Part shown: one piece after another, positions 1 through 12,424 of the stretch
Numbering within the stretch: the stretch's first letter is position 1
How the letters are laid out: every line of letters begins with the position of its first letter
Assembly (NCBI GenBank): GCA_013396915.1
Contig: VWZL01000111.1
Span: forward strand, 457,227 to 521,226
Source: Stercorarius parasiticus
Lineage: Eukaryota; Chordata; Aves; Charadriiformes; Stercorariidae
Direction of reading: 5' to 3'
Length of the DNA stretch: 64,000 nt
Translations under genes and position numbers: made by a program
The notes under the pieces: model-generated
Seen by the model: only the letters and a program-made list of their open reading frames with translations
What the model was told of the DNA's origin: nothing
The model's database searches: none

Positions 1-21
1 CCAATCCCGCTCCCCTCCCAG

Positions 22-58
22 GTTAATGCACTTGTTCGTCCTCTGCCTGCAAGCCCAG
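22..58 (+). CDS. FGF8: FGF8 coding exon 1B (signal peptide end)
   Basis: This 37-bp exon begins after the acceptor ctcccag (21) and ends before a strong GTAAGT donor (59). It is entered in phase 2 and encodes LMHLFVLCLQAQ, the hydrophobic end of the FGF8 signal peptide. Signal peptidase is expected to cut near its end. Mammalian FGF8 has LLHLLVLCLQAQ here, and chicken has the MHLFVLCLQAQ form as I recall it. The exon is in the position called 1B in mouse nomenclature. The preceding ATG exon is outside the window. Confidence 0.9.
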
Positions 59-2141
59 GTAAGTGCCCGCTTGGTCGCCCGGCTTTGTTCGCCCTTCGGG
101 GATGGGGGGGTGCCCCGCAGCCGCCGCCGAGCGCCCCGGGCTCGGGAGGAATAAAGGGAGGGGAGGAGGAGGAACAGTTTAAAACCCAGGAGACAAAAGT
201 CGCCCGGCTGTAAAAAGCCGAGACCGAGGGGGGAGCCCCCCGGGCCGCAAAATAAGATGCGGAGGACCCGGGCTGCGAGGCAGGGAGTACCTGGGATTTC
301 AAGGAATCGCACGGGGTTATTTTTAAGCAGCTTTAGGTCCCGTCCCCCCCCACCCCTAAATGGCACTGTGGATATCCCAGTTCCTCTTGTCAGTTTTCTT
401 TTTTCCTACACTGCTTCACCCAAACAGTAAAGCGGAATTAAAAAAGGGGGAAAAGAAACCCCACCAAAACCTTCCTAAAAAGCGCAGGTTTTGAGTCAGC
501 TTAAAATTGTCAGACTTTAGCATCGCTGGTTTGTATCGCCAGAGATGGAAGTGTCACGAATAGATTAAACAGCCCGGGCAGATCTTCTGCATCACCCGCA
601 TACCAGCAGGCACACGTCGCTGGGAGCGATACGCCTTCAAACCAGGGTGAAGGCCCCCTTCCCCCTGAGATCACAGGTGCAGAAGCTTTGTTTAAAATGC
701 CCTTTAAGCTACTTTTTTATTATTATTTTATTTTCCTGGAAGCTTGGAAAAAAAAAATCGAGTTTCCAGCTGAAAAGCGAAGGGAACGAAGCGCTGGGAA
801 TGTGCAGTTGTATAAAAACATAGCTGTAATATTTTGGAGTATGAGATGGAGACCAAATAGCAGCATGGCTAATGACCTCTCCTCCACATGGTACCCTCAT
901 CAGAGCTGGGGAGAGAATCCTGCTGCATTATCCAAAACCCGTCTATAGGAAACACACATGCATAGGCAGAAGCGGAGAGAGAGAGATGACATTGTCAAGG
1001 GGAGATATCTCTATAAAGCCAGCTTTGGGAGAGCAGCGGCTTTTGCTTTTATTGGGTTTTTCTGTTGTTGTTTAAGACGGGAGGAAAGCTTCCCATTTGA
1101 CGTGGGGGTGGCAGGGGGTAGTCCCAGCCTTCTGATGTTGAAAGGAGCTATCTCCTAACATTTGCTCAGAATACATCTTTATAAATGTCAGGCAGCAGCG
1201 AAACTTTCCAGACTTAAAAGAGGGATTTGAGACGAGGGGGGAAAAAAGACTTCTGTGCAGGCGTGCGAGCCGGGGCTGAGGGGGGAGTGGGTTTGGCAGC
1301 TCATGAAAATCATTTAAAGCCCAGGAGCAGCAGTGTCGGGTCTGGAGGGGATGGGCTCAGCTGCGGCTCCGGGGCTAACGGGTTTGGTGTGCCGGGGCCG
1401 GGGCCGGGGACAACCCTGTTGCCGGCACCTAACAGCTGGCTGCGGACGAGGTGTGTGTTTGCATGGGTAGCATGTTAGTATCCTTGGGGTTTTATGCCAC
1501 TAGATACCCAGGCTGGGGCACAGTTTTCTTACCATTCTTATACCTCATAGCTCCACTTTCTCTGGAGACTTTGTATTTAAAGAGCTCAATAAGTGGGGTG
1601 TCTGGGAGCAAATAAAGAGCCTGGGACCCAGAGGAAAGGCAGCTGTTGAAACCGATGGTGCAGCAGCTGGGGTACATGCCCAGGGCAGCCGGAGCAGTAG
1701 CATGTTCCCGCAGAGGTGCGGGATGAATATGTCAGCCCCTCGGGGGTGGAAACCCAGTGCCATCCTGCATGACCCCCCTGGACCCTCTCCAGTGCCCAGA
1801 CTCAATGCCCATCTCAGGTGCTCCAGCCAGGACCTGATGAGTCCCGGAGAGGCCTCTGGAGTCACTGAGCCCTGTCATGCTCCCAAATCACCTGCACTTC
1901 TCTGCTTAGGGCTTGCTTGGAGCAGGGACAGCTCTGTAAAGGGCTTTGGTCGCTGCATCCCGGGGCTTAATGCTCCTTCTCCTGGGGAGGCTCTGCTGGT
2001 GCAGGAGGTACCACCGCGGTCCTGGCTCCGTGCCTCCCTGGTAAAGCCCGGCTGGAGGCCGGCGATCTCGGCTCAGCCCATTCGCCCCTCTGAGGAGTAG
2101 AGATTATAATGGTGTGTCGTATATTTTTTAATTTCCTAAAG
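59..2141 (+). other. FGF8: FGF8 intron between exons 1B and 1D
   Basis: This is a 2.1-kb intron bounded by GTAAGT and a CTAAAG acceptor. The first 250 bases are very GC- and CpG-rich, an extension of the promoter-side CpG island. The rest is mixed, with no convincing coding sequence. Mammals have an extra alternative exon (1C, used for isoforms e and f) in this interval. I see no open segment resembling it. The short open frames here (688-948, 1702-2100 and others) have no recognisable protein. Confidence 0.7.
60..300. promoter_or_regulatory. FGF8: CpG-rich 5' region of FGF8 (edge of CpG island)
   Basis: The sequence just after exon 1B is dense in CG dinucleotides and C/G runs, unlike the AT-richer DNA after base 300. 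This fits the downstream shoulder of the FGF8 promoter CpG island. The core promoter itself is upstream of the window, and no TATA box or start site can be placed here. Confidence 0.45.
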
Positions 2142-2322
2142 GTAACTGTTCAGTCCCCACCTAATTTTACACAGCATGTGAGGGAGCAGAGCCTGGTGAC
2201 GGATCAGCTCAGCCGGCGGCTCGTCCGTACCTACCAGCTGTACAGCCGGACCAGTGGGAAACATGTGCAGATCTTGGACAACAAGAAAATCAATGCGATG
2301 GCAGAGGATGGGGATGTGCACG
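2142..2322 (+). CDS. FGF8: FGF8 coding exon 1D (FGF8b form, alternative FGF8a start at 2175)
   Basis: The long form starts after CTAAAG (2141) with [11 protein letters not shown]. It continues through [12 protein letters not shown] and [15 protein letters not shown] to AEDGDVH, ending in phase 1 before GTAAGG (2323). A second acceptor, TTTTACACAG, ends at 2174; using it drops exactly 33 bases (11 residues) and gives the shorter FGF8a isoform. Asn-Phe-Thr is an N-glycosylation sequon. In the known FGF8b-FGFR2c structure, the Phe in this added segment contacts the receptor and raises affinity. The exon also carries the first strands of the beta-trefoil core. Confidence 0.95.
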
Positions 2323-3159
2323 GTAAGGATGTGCGATGGGGGCAGGCGGGGGGGGAGGACCCGGGGAGGTGTTCGCAGCCCGGCACGGCGATTGATGATT
2401 TCCGTCCTGTTTGTTAGCCAGAAATCATTAAAATCGTTTGGCTTGTGGGGGCTTGTAAAGGGAGAACATAGGGGTCAGCGATCAGTGGCTGTGCGATTCA
2501 AGGTGAGGGCAGGTTCCCCCGTGCCGAGGGAGGGGATGGCTGCTTGCAGGATGGGGGTCTGCTCCTTTCTTTTTCATTCTTGGTTTGCACCTGACTGGCA
2601 GGGCTCGGGGCTGCGGCGTGCCAAGCAGCAGCAGTCATCTCAGCCCAGCCCTTTGCAGGGCTGGGAATCTCTGAGACTTCCTTTTGGAAAAGAAATAGAA
2701 AGGCAAGTTAAAAAAGAAAAGGGGGGGGGAAGGGGGAACGGCTGCTTTGGAAGCCTTCCCTAAACTAGAACTGTCCGAAGTGGCGTTTTCCCTCCCTTCT
2801 CAAAACAAATCCCAAGCGGAGGCAGTTGGCTGTGTGAGAAGATGCTGCAGCATCTCCAGAGACAAAGTGGGGGGGACTTTGTGAGCACGAGAGCCTGCGC
2901 TTTGCTGTGGCACATCTGCCACTGCCCCAACCCTGGCACCCCCTCCCTAAAACCTCCCCCCATGGGGCAGGGGGACCGATCCCTCTGCTAGAGACCCCCG
3001 AAGCCCAAACACTTTGCGTGCGCTAATGACACATTGGGACAGTCAAACGCCGCACAGGGGTCAGCGGGGCCAGGGAGCCCCGGCACCGCCACGGGGCTGG
3101 CTGCAGGAGGCCTGATCCTGCACCTGGATCAGGGAAGCGCCTGCATTCCTGTGTGTTGT

Positions 3160-3760
3160 ATGTAGGAATCACAACTGTTTTCCTTTGGTATTAGCTGCAA
3201 TTTCCCTTTCTTGATCAGGGAGATTAGTAGAAACACTTTTCTTCCTTCCCCTTCTGCATTTTTTTTTTTCCTCTTCCTTTTGCTTTGGCTGAAAATTTCA
3301 CGCTGGACTTTAGCAGTTCAATCGTAGCACAGATTCCATCTATAAGGTATTCCATACATCCAGCATTAATCTTCCAAATGAATTATTCCCACCCTAGAGC
3401 AGCTCTGGCTTGAAAGCTAATTTCCCAAGCAAAAAAAATCCTGTCTTGTTTTAGTCCTATAATGCCTGGATTTTAAAAAGCAGTTAGTGCGTATTTAAAT
3501 AACGACCAGGTTTAAATAAGGCCAGAAGGAGGGGACTGATGGTGGCTTGAAAAACTCTATTAAAATGTAATAAAAGAAGGTTAAGCATTTGAAGAGCTAA
3601 GGAGGAAAATGAAGACTGATCTAAACCAGAAAGAGAACAAGCAGTTTTTCAGATGTAAAGTTTTAAAAGAGTTGCAAGTCTGTAAATGTTAAAATAGAGG
3701 TTCAGGATTGTTCTATATGAATCTCTAGGGAGGCCCCCATGTCTGGAAGAACTATTAAAA
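3160..3760. promoter_or_regulatory. candidate intronic CNE of FGF8
   Basis: This AT-rich, non-repetitive block lies inside otherwise GC-rich intronic DNA. It contains AAATGAATTATTCC, GCATTAATC, GTATTTAAATAACG and several TTTAAAA stretches of the kind seen in developmental enhancers. The call is based on composition and motif density only; there is no alignment evidence. Confidence 0.3.
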
Positions 3761-5464
3761 CGCTTCTTACTTTCACCTTTTTTAACATTTCCTGAATACT
3801 TTCTCCTCTTCGCAGTCCAGTTGGGGGATCAAGTGTGTCTCGCTGCATTTTTTCAGCATTTACGTAGCCACTTTCCCTTCAAAGTTTGAGCATGAAACAT
3901 AATTTTACTGGGATAAATCTGTCACTTAAGCGAAAGAATAGAGTTGAAAACGTCAAGATCCCCCCGCCCCCCCCCCAAAAAAAAGAGGGGGGAAAAAAAA
4001 GGACTCCCCCAAAATGTTATTTAGAAATCCACTTTTAAAGAAAAGAGCCCCCCTACCCGAGCCCTCCTTCTGCTTTTTTTTTTTATCTCATTTTTGGGGG
4101 TGGGCGTGTAAAAGGGGTTGATTTATTTTTGCAGATGACCCCTTTCCCCACGCTGACGTTTTTACAGCCGACTTAACATTGAGTCCGGCATTTTTGGTTA
4201 TCTGTCTTAATTGTCAATATTTGATTGACTTTTTTTTTAATTCTAAGGGAAGGCGGGTGGCCGGTGCAGCCTGCCTTGTCCCTCCCCGCCACAGAGCAAA
4301 CCGCTGCCAGCTGCAGCCCAGACTAAACCCCGTAAGTGGCCGGGGACGCTGGCGCAGCTCCCTGCCGACTTGCCGGTTTCGTCTGTGCTCGAGGCTTTCC
4401 ACTGGTCAGGATGGGGGTTTGCAGGGTTTGTGGGTTACCCACACGGGCCTGGGGGTGCAGGTCCCCCTGGGGACAGGTTGTCCCTGTCATTTGCTGCCAG
4501 CAGGGATGGACCCGTGCACTGGCTGGGCTCGTGCCGGGTGGCGAACCCGGCCAGTGGCTGTAAATCACGGAAGGGCGGAAAAAAAAAAAAGGCCAAAAGG
4601 AAAGCGATGTGCATCTTTAAAGCAGGGTTTTGTGCTTGCTGGGGCTGAGGCCTCCCTGCTTCCTCCCTCCCTCCCTCCCCGCTCTTTCTATCCCTGTGAG
4701 AGAAAAATCAATTCTCCTCAAACCTTTTACTGCCTCCGAGATCAATTCCCCCTCCTTTCCCCAATATAGATAAATAGGGGGTCCCTGTCTCAGCGCTTCA
4801 TTTGCAGAGCGCTGTGGCTCCTGTGGCTGGTTTTGGGGATGCTGGGTCCATGCTAGGCGTTGCTACCAGGGTGGCACAGGCTGGAGTGGGCTTTTCCCAA
4901 ATTTTTCAGCTCTGCGTCCAGTCTGTGTTCGGCTGGGGGTCAGGGGCTGCGGGCGCAGGGAAGTCTGGGGACGAGAGATTGCCATGGGGTGCTGTTGGTA
5001 GGAGGGAGTGTTGGGAAGGGGTGCCTGCATGTGCATCAAGCCTGGCTTGCCCGGCAGCATTAAATCAGGTGGTCCCAGCAAATTTTGGGATGCCCTTTCC
5101 ATTGTGGAACTTGGCTGCTGCCAGCTCACTGTCCCCATCCTCGGTGCCATTGACCTCAGCGGTGCCCGTGATGCCAGGGATGCAGGATCAGGGTGTCGCA
5201 GAGACAGAGAGGCAGCAGTTTGCTCCTAGCCCGGAGTGTGAGTTAGGCTCAGTTTAGCTTGTGCGTGTGCCCACAGCCTCCTTCTGCCATTCAAAGCATC
5301 CTACTGCAAAGCCATCCGCTCCAGAACTACATCACCCTTGCTGTGTCTCGCCGGTGGCTGAGCATCCCGGGACAGAGATGTGCAAGCCAGGCTGGACCAC
5401 AGTCCTGAGGAACCAAGCAGCCCTTGTGCAGAGATCAGAGAGGAGAAATAAGGCATCAGTGGGC

Positions 5465-5560
5465 TTATTCCCATAATAAGGCTATAGACTTGGAAGCCTT
5501 GCGGTCTGCGTTCTAATTACCTTGCCAAATTGCGCTTATTGTACTAGGGGCTGATGCTGG
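5465..5560. promoter_or_regulatory. candidate intronic CNE of FGF8
   Basis: A short AT-rich block with CATAATAAGGCTATAG, TTCTAATTACC and TTGCGCTTATTG stands out from the surrounding GC-rich intron. It lies 270 bases upstream of the block at 5825-5965 and may be part of the same element. TAATTA and ATAA cores could bind homeodomain proteins. Inference only. Confidence 0.3.
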
Positions 5561-5824
5561 GCAAGAGGTGATGGTGGTGAGATGGAACGGTCCCAGCTGA
5601 CTTTTTAGTGCCATGGGGAAATCTTTGGTGCTTGGCACAGCACAGAGCTTTTGAGGTGCAAACAGGTAGCGACCATCCGCATTGGAGCTTGCCCTGGGGA
5701 GGGGAGCTGGCTCTGGGGACAGCAGCTGCAGGGCTGGGCAGAAGGATGTCCTGTCCCCATCCTCCCCCTTCCCTGGGGATGGATGGGCTTCGGGGCTCGA
5801 GTTCCCAGGGCGGAGGCAGGGAGG

Positions 5825-5965
5825 GAAGGTGACAGGTCTATTTATAGGCGGCCCATCGACCCGGCGATTTGCATAGCTCCTTCGGAAGTCGATCGATGCC
5901 TCCATTAAAAAACTGAGACCAAATCAATACGCCCTCTCGACTCGTGCAAAGGTGAAAAGCATTAA
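5825..5965. promoter_or_regulatory. candidate intronic CNE of FGF8 with octamer motif
   Basis: A compact block contains CTATTTATAGGCGG, the POU octamer-type ATTTGCAT (5867-5874), TCGATCGATG, CCATTAAAAAACTGAG and CCAAATCAATACG. It has several CpGs but is AT-rich in a GC-rich neighbourhood, a profile typical of deeply conserved developmental enhancers. POU-family and homeodomain regulation would suit midbrain-hindbrain expression, but that is inference. Confidence 0.4.
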
Positions 5966-6522
5966 AAGGATGGCCGTACCCTTCATGCCTCCCCTGCCAG
6001 CTGCAAAGTCACTGCTCCTCCTGCAGTCCTGGCCCAGCAGACAGGAGCGGAGCAGTGTCCCCTGGGCTGGGGACAGCTGGCAGCACGCTGTGCGCTTCCA
6101 GAGGGTGCCTCCCTGCAGTCTCGCCCAGACCTGCCTCTGTTTGCAGGGCAGCTGGCTTGTTCTCCACTGGTCATTGCATGTCCTGCTCGCTAGCCTGCCT
6201 CCCTTCTGGGATGACTCTGTGGCACCTGAACCACTGAGCCCTATGGAGCTGGGCAAGGCAGAGCTACTCCCCCTCCAGCGTGGCTCAGGGTGGCAAAAGC
6301 AGGTGACCAAGAGCAGGGACACAGTGGCAGGGTAGAGGGGCCAAGGCTGGCTCTTCACCTTGTGCCTTGATTTTAGGTGTCTCTCTGGCCCAGCTGCCTC
6401 CCTGCCTAGTGTGTGCCTGCTGTGCCCAGCACCTGGCATCGCCGGGGTCTCCATCCCTGTGCCTGCCCCATCCCAGAGCCCCTCTGACCTCCCTCTCTCT
6501 TTCCTCCCACTGCTCTCCCCAG

Positions 6523-6629
6523 CCAAGCTCATCGTGGAGACAGACACATTCGGGAGTCGCGTGCGCATCAAGGGGGCGGCCACAGGTTTCTACATCTGCA
6601 TGAACAAGAAGGGGAAGCTGATCGGCAAG
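6523..6629 (+). CDS. FGF8: FGF8 coding exon 2 (FGF core)
   Basis: This 107-bp exon lies between a tctccccag acceptor and GTGGGG. It completes the Ala codon split from the previous exon and reads [17 protein letters not shown], then [14 protein letters not shown], ending in phase 0. This is the central beta-trefoil segment of the FGF8/17/18 subfamily. The Cys in YICMN is conserved across FGFs. Chicken-type residues (RIKGAATGF rather than mammalian RVRGAETGL) support a sauropsid source. Confidence 0.96.
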
Positions 6630-7982
<1,353 letters not shown>

Positions 7983-9180
7983 CTTGCTTGCCTCTGCCTG
8001 CACCTCTCCCGGAGGCCTCTCCTTCCTCTGAGCTTGGTGGACTATACGTAGAGACTTTCCCATATGGGTATTAAACATAAAAATAAGGGAGGGAGGGAGG
8101 ATGAAAAAAACTTACCTGCTCTAGTTGTTGATAATTTTGGGGGTGGTTGTTTGGTTTTTACAAAAAAAAAAAAAGGGAGAAAAAAAAAAAAGAGAGAGGC
8201 TCTATTTTTGTACTCCAACTTTAAAAGAAATGAAACGTTCAAAGGCTGGTGAAGGGGGAAGAGCCCTTCGCTTAGAAATGTTCTAGTCTGTTTGGGGTCG
8301 TGTTTTATTTTTTAATTTTTTTTTTGTAGCTCTAGGGGTAAAGGAGAAAACAAATAATCGCCGTTTAAAACAAGCAAAAAAAAAAAAAAGGGAATCCAAA
8401 TCTGGGAGCGATGTGCTACTTAAATGAACTGAATTAACGCTTACCGGAGAAGATGGAAAGGTTGGAAAAAAAATTAAGGGAAGGGGATTTATTTCAGAGG
8501 TGGCCTTGAGGTCTCCTGGGTGGGTTTTGCATCCTGGGGGATGTGTGGGCACTGCCAGGGGGAGGGGCTGGCTGCAACGCCCGGGGTGAGGACCGCCGGA
8601 TGCTTTCCTTCCTTGGATGCGCCCGCTTCTTCGGCTGAGCAAGGGGTTGCTGGAAGCCGCTTGCATCCTTCCAGAAACACTGCTGGCTTCACAACTCCCA
8701 GCTTAATTTTTTTCTCAGGAGGGGACAGGGGTGATGGATGCCCCAGAGAAAGTCCTGAACTGACTTGGTACCTCTTACCCACGAGAGCGTCTTTGGCATT
8801 TGGTTGGTTTTAAACTACTAAGGTGAGGCAGTGGGTGACAGCCGCTGTGGAGCAGGCTGGTAACTGGGCTTGTTGTTTTTTTTTTTTTCCATGTGGAAAA
8901 TGTGAACTTCTCATCAAAAACTGATACTTTTTTTTTTCTGTTTGTATTTTTTTATCAGATGGAATTTTTCATCCGTAAAATTAAAAAAGGTTTACAAATT
9001 ACTGTGGAGCCATTTCGGGCTAGTTTTGTCGTAATATTTGGTTTGTGGTTGGCACTTCCATTGTCAACTGTCTCTTCCAGGTTTGCTCTTTGATGAAATA
9101 CCATGGTCCTTGTCCTCCTAGGAAAGGAGAGGTTTTCTTTCAAAACTTCTGTGTTGACAGAAGCCCAATTTTCTGTTTAG

Positions 9181-9225
9181 AAAAAAAGAAAAAAAAAAAA
9201 AAAAAAACCAAAAAACACAACCCAA
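9181..9225. repeat. A-rich low-complexity tract
   Basis: About 40 bases of almost pure A, interrupted by single G and C residues, lie within the presumed FGF8 3'UTR. There are no target-site duplications or retroposed sequence next to it, so it looks like simple low-complexity sequence and not a retrotransposon tail. Confidence 0.7.
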
Positions 9226-9509
9226 AGGAAATATTAAATCTCTCGAGTGAACATCCCCAGCCAGCCCCGCTCTGCACATGCTGCCCTGGGACTGCGACTC
9301 TCTCCAAAGGGTTAAAGCAATTATTCTTCATGGGGAGGGCAAACAAAGACACTGGATAGGAGCCAGAACCAGGGGTGACTTTTCATCCAACAGTTTTTTT
9401 TTTTGATTGTTTGGGTTTTTTTGTTTCCTTGAGGATTTTTTTTTTGTGTTTTGTTTTGGTTGTGTACAAATTGAATATGAAATGATTGAAATATTTATTT
9501 AATATGTGC

Positions 9510-9515
9510 ATTAAA
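9510..9515 (+). terminator. FGF8: probable FGF8 poly(A) signal ATTAAA
   Basis: The common variant hexamer ATTAAA lies just after an AU-rich stretch. It is followed within 60 bases by T/G-rich sequence (TTTGTATTAGTCT, then TGATGCTTTCC). It sits about 1.5 kb after the stop codon. No AATAAA nearer the stop is as well placed; ATTAAA at 8069 is an alternative. Confidence 0.4.
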
Positions 9516-10984
9516 AATTTGTATTAGTCTAACTGAGCCTGATGCTTTCCTGGGGCTGGAGAGGCAGGTTGGAAAGGGGGCAGGGGAGGATGGTGAGGTG
9601 CAGGATGGGGCTGAAACTGCCCCTTGAAGCTGCGTTTTCCCAAGGGAGAAGCCATGGGACACGGAAGGATGCTCTGAGATTTCAGACCCTGATGGGTCTT
9701 GTGGAAATGATGGTTTTCCTTGCAGCAAATTCCAGGTTTAATGGGCAGATGCCACCTCCTTGCCCTGTGGGGACAGGCCTATTGCAGGCTGGATGGGGGC
9801 AGAGTGCAGTGGAGCCTTGACCAGCAGTTTTAAGCGTGGGATGAAGCTTTCCAAGACAGAAAGCTGGTAACTGCTCGTCTCTGGTCTAGATGAGCTTGGC
9901 ATCTGTGCGAGACGAGCTGTTGGGTCCCCTCCTTTGGTGGATACCAAAGACCTGCCTGCACCCAGCAGCTGAGGTGCTGGGTCTTCTTCAGAGGAGCTGA
10001 TGGAGGACTTGGATATCAAGTGGTCTCAGATATGCAAGGATGCGAGAATTAAATTCTTAAATATGTTTTTTTTAAAAGTAATAATTGCAGAAATAGAGTG
10101 ATCTTGCAAGGTGAGAGTCTCACCATTGCCGGTACCAGCCCTGCTGGTGCTGCCAGCCTCAAGGGGTGCCTGCAACATCGCTCGGTGCTCAGGGTGTTTC
10201 TTGTCTGCAGGGTGCGAGGACGAGACACCCCCTGTGTGATGCCACCGGCTGGGCTGAGCTGTCAATATGTATCATTAATTTCAAGGAGGGAAGCCTGGGG
10301 ACTGAACACTCGGCCACGCTCTGTCTGAGCATTGTTGCTACGTTGCAGGGGTCGTGGGTGATGCTCGGGCCATAGGACAGCGCTGGTAAAGGCAGATGAC
10401 ATTTGCCTGGCTGTCCCAGGAGGGATCCAAGCACTGCAGAAGCCTGGAGCCGGTAGCGCTGGGGCAACCCCATGTTGTGGTTTCCAGACTACAGGAACTA
10501 AAAGTGAATGGCTCCTGGCCTTTCCCCAGGCAGAGATGGTGTTTGATAGTCCTTAATGGGTGCTTTTCTTTCATTAATTTGTCTAATTGCTTTTCCTGAT
10601 GGCTTTGTGAACCTGGGTGAATTGGTGCCGGGTTGCTGCTCCAGGTAAGGGCAGCAGAGAGGCAGGACTGGCTCCATGCAAGTCAGCAGACCTCTCCTCC
10701 CTTGTTATCCGTCCTCCAGGGACAGTGGTGGCAGGGAAGGGTGTGGAGTGGGTGCTCAGCCTCCAGTGAGGCTTTTCCCCTATCGCTGCCATCCTGGGGT
10801 GCAGCCGAGGGCTGGAGCAGGGGGCACCCAGCACCCTGGGTTTTGAGGGGGGGAAGGACACCCCCGTGTCCTTGCACAGCTCTGTACCACACACCATCCC
10901 CAACTCCTGCCATCTGCTCTGCTACAGCCTGCCTTTGTGAAAGGTACACAAGTCTTGCTCCTGGGAAGGGACCCCTTGCTTTCC

Positions 10985-11215
10985 CAGCTCGGTTGGTCCA
11001 TGGTTAATTAGCCCCTTTTTATTAAAGGGTTTTTGGGTGGCCGTGGTGCCTAGGAACACTACAAAACTTGTGGCTTTGTTTATTGCTTGAATTTGCCCAG
11101 CTTCAGCTACCAGCCAGCAAATGTTGTTTTGCCTTTGCTTGGAAGATTAAAGAGCCCACTATTAGTTAGTTAATGAGTAAGTGAATTAATTAATGGCTCC
11201 TCATACCCTGTCTCT
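10985..11215. promoter_or_regulatory. candidate intergenic CNE
   Basis: This AT-rich block carries GGTTAATTAGCCCC, TTTATTAAAGGG, TGTTTATTGCTTG, GAAGATTAAAGAG and GTGAATTAATTAATGG. It has many TAATTA-type homeodomain cores in non-repetitive sequence. Possible FGF8 enhancer; compositional evidence only. Confidence 0.3.
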
Positions 11216-12424
11216 GCACTGATATTGCTTAGTCCCTGGAATGGCTGGAGCAACTCATGTTACTTTTTTTTTGTTGTTTTTGACCTGGGTCTTCCCAGTG
11301 ACCTGGGTCTTGCAGGGTCCTGAGCGTGTGGTCCTCTAGGGCTGGTAGCTCCCACCACCCATGCAGGGGGGTGGGGACAGTCTCTGGTGGTACCTAGTGT
11401 TCCTCCAGGGACGCAGAAACCCTGGCTGCTGGTCAGATGTGTACGGTCAATCATCAGCCCATGGATCTGGGACCTTTCCCTCCTCCTTCATCATCAGCGG
11501 GTGTGTGGACCAAGCTTGAGAATCACAGCCACCCAAAGGCCCCGGGGACTGCAGGACGCTGAGCCAGGGCTAGACCCAGGAGAGTGCTGGGGACGGGAGG
11601 CTTTGGAGGCAGGTGTTTGCTTCCATCAACTCATGCTGTTAGCATGGGTGTTTTGGGCAGAAACTCCTGCTCTGAGCTAGCAAAGTCTCTGTGATGGGGA
11701 TGTGCCTATCCCCAGCACCACCACTCCCTGTGGTCCCTTCGCTGTCATCAGCTGGCTGGAGGGAGGTGGCAGATGAAGCGGGAGAGGAGCAGTACTGCCC
11801 TGGCTGTTGGTGCAGGGATGACTACCCCATCCTGACCTCCAAGTGGTGGGGCATGTGTGTCCCTGCCTGTACAGGACTTTGCCGCAGGATGCGGTCTGGA
11901 CACAGCGACAAGGCTGGAGCTGAGTGATGTTTGAGAGAGTCTGCCTTGCAAGACAAGACCAGGAAGCCCAGCTGGTCCAGCCAACAAACGTGGGGTAAGA
12001 AGTAAATGTGGAGTGAACACACCAGGACAATGCCAGGCAGGGAGAAGATCTGTTTTTTAGGCTAGATGTGGCTATGGCAGAGAAACAGTAGATAGGCAGG
12101 AATAAATCAAAGTGGCAAGAAAAGGCATCTGTGCTGTCCAAGCAGGGGCTGCACCAGGGCTTGGTCCACCAAGCCCCAAACCTTTTGGGACATACTGTCT
12201 CTGCTCTCATCCCCTCGTTCACTGTACAACCACTGCTGGTCTTCATTGCAGGGCCAACCCACGAGAACTTTGCTGTGAGGTCTGCTGAGGGAAAGGTGCC
12301 CACCGAGAAGGGTGGGCTGTATGATGCTGTGGCAGGGCTTGCCCATGCCCCCTTGGGAAGGAGGACTGGGGTGTTTGTTTATTGCATCAGGCTCAGCTTT
12401 CAAACATCTCCCTGCCATCCCCAT

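Larger units (their letters stand above)
2323..6522 (+). other. FGF8: FGF8 intron between exons 1D and 2
   Basis: This is a 4.2-kb GT-AG intron. Most of it is GC-rich, with C and G runs and no recognisable gene. Three portions stand out as AT-rich and repeat-free: about 3160-3760, 5465-5560 and 5825-5965. They are listed separately as possible regulatory elements. Long open frames in this intron, such as 5924-6583 on the minus strand, arise from GC-rich sequence and encode nothing I recognise. Confidence 0.7.
7983..9535 (+). other. FGF8: FGF8 3' untranslated region (predicted)
   Basis: After the stop, about 1.5 kb contains no coding signal but many A, T and purine tracts (8164-8200, 8375-8390, 9181-9210). 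It ends in AU-rich sequence with overlapping ATTTA pentamers (TATTTATTTAATATG near 9491). AU-rich elements of this kind commonly shorten the life of growth-factor mRNAs. The end point is inferred from the ATTAAA at 9510; the transcript could stop earlier. Confidence 0.5.

Noticed and set aside
4179..4769. Open frame of 196 codons in an FGF8 intron
   Set aside because: Runs through intronic sequence with low-complexity K and P runs; no homology recognised.
5924..6583. Minus-strand open frame of 219 codons in an FGF8 intron
   Set aside because: It lies in GC-rich sequence, overlaps FGF8 exon 2 antisense, has no known domain and starts with no promoter context.
11677..12303. Minus-strand open frame of 208 codons
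   Set aside because: No recognisable family, mixed composition and no splice or promoter context; consistent with a chance frame.
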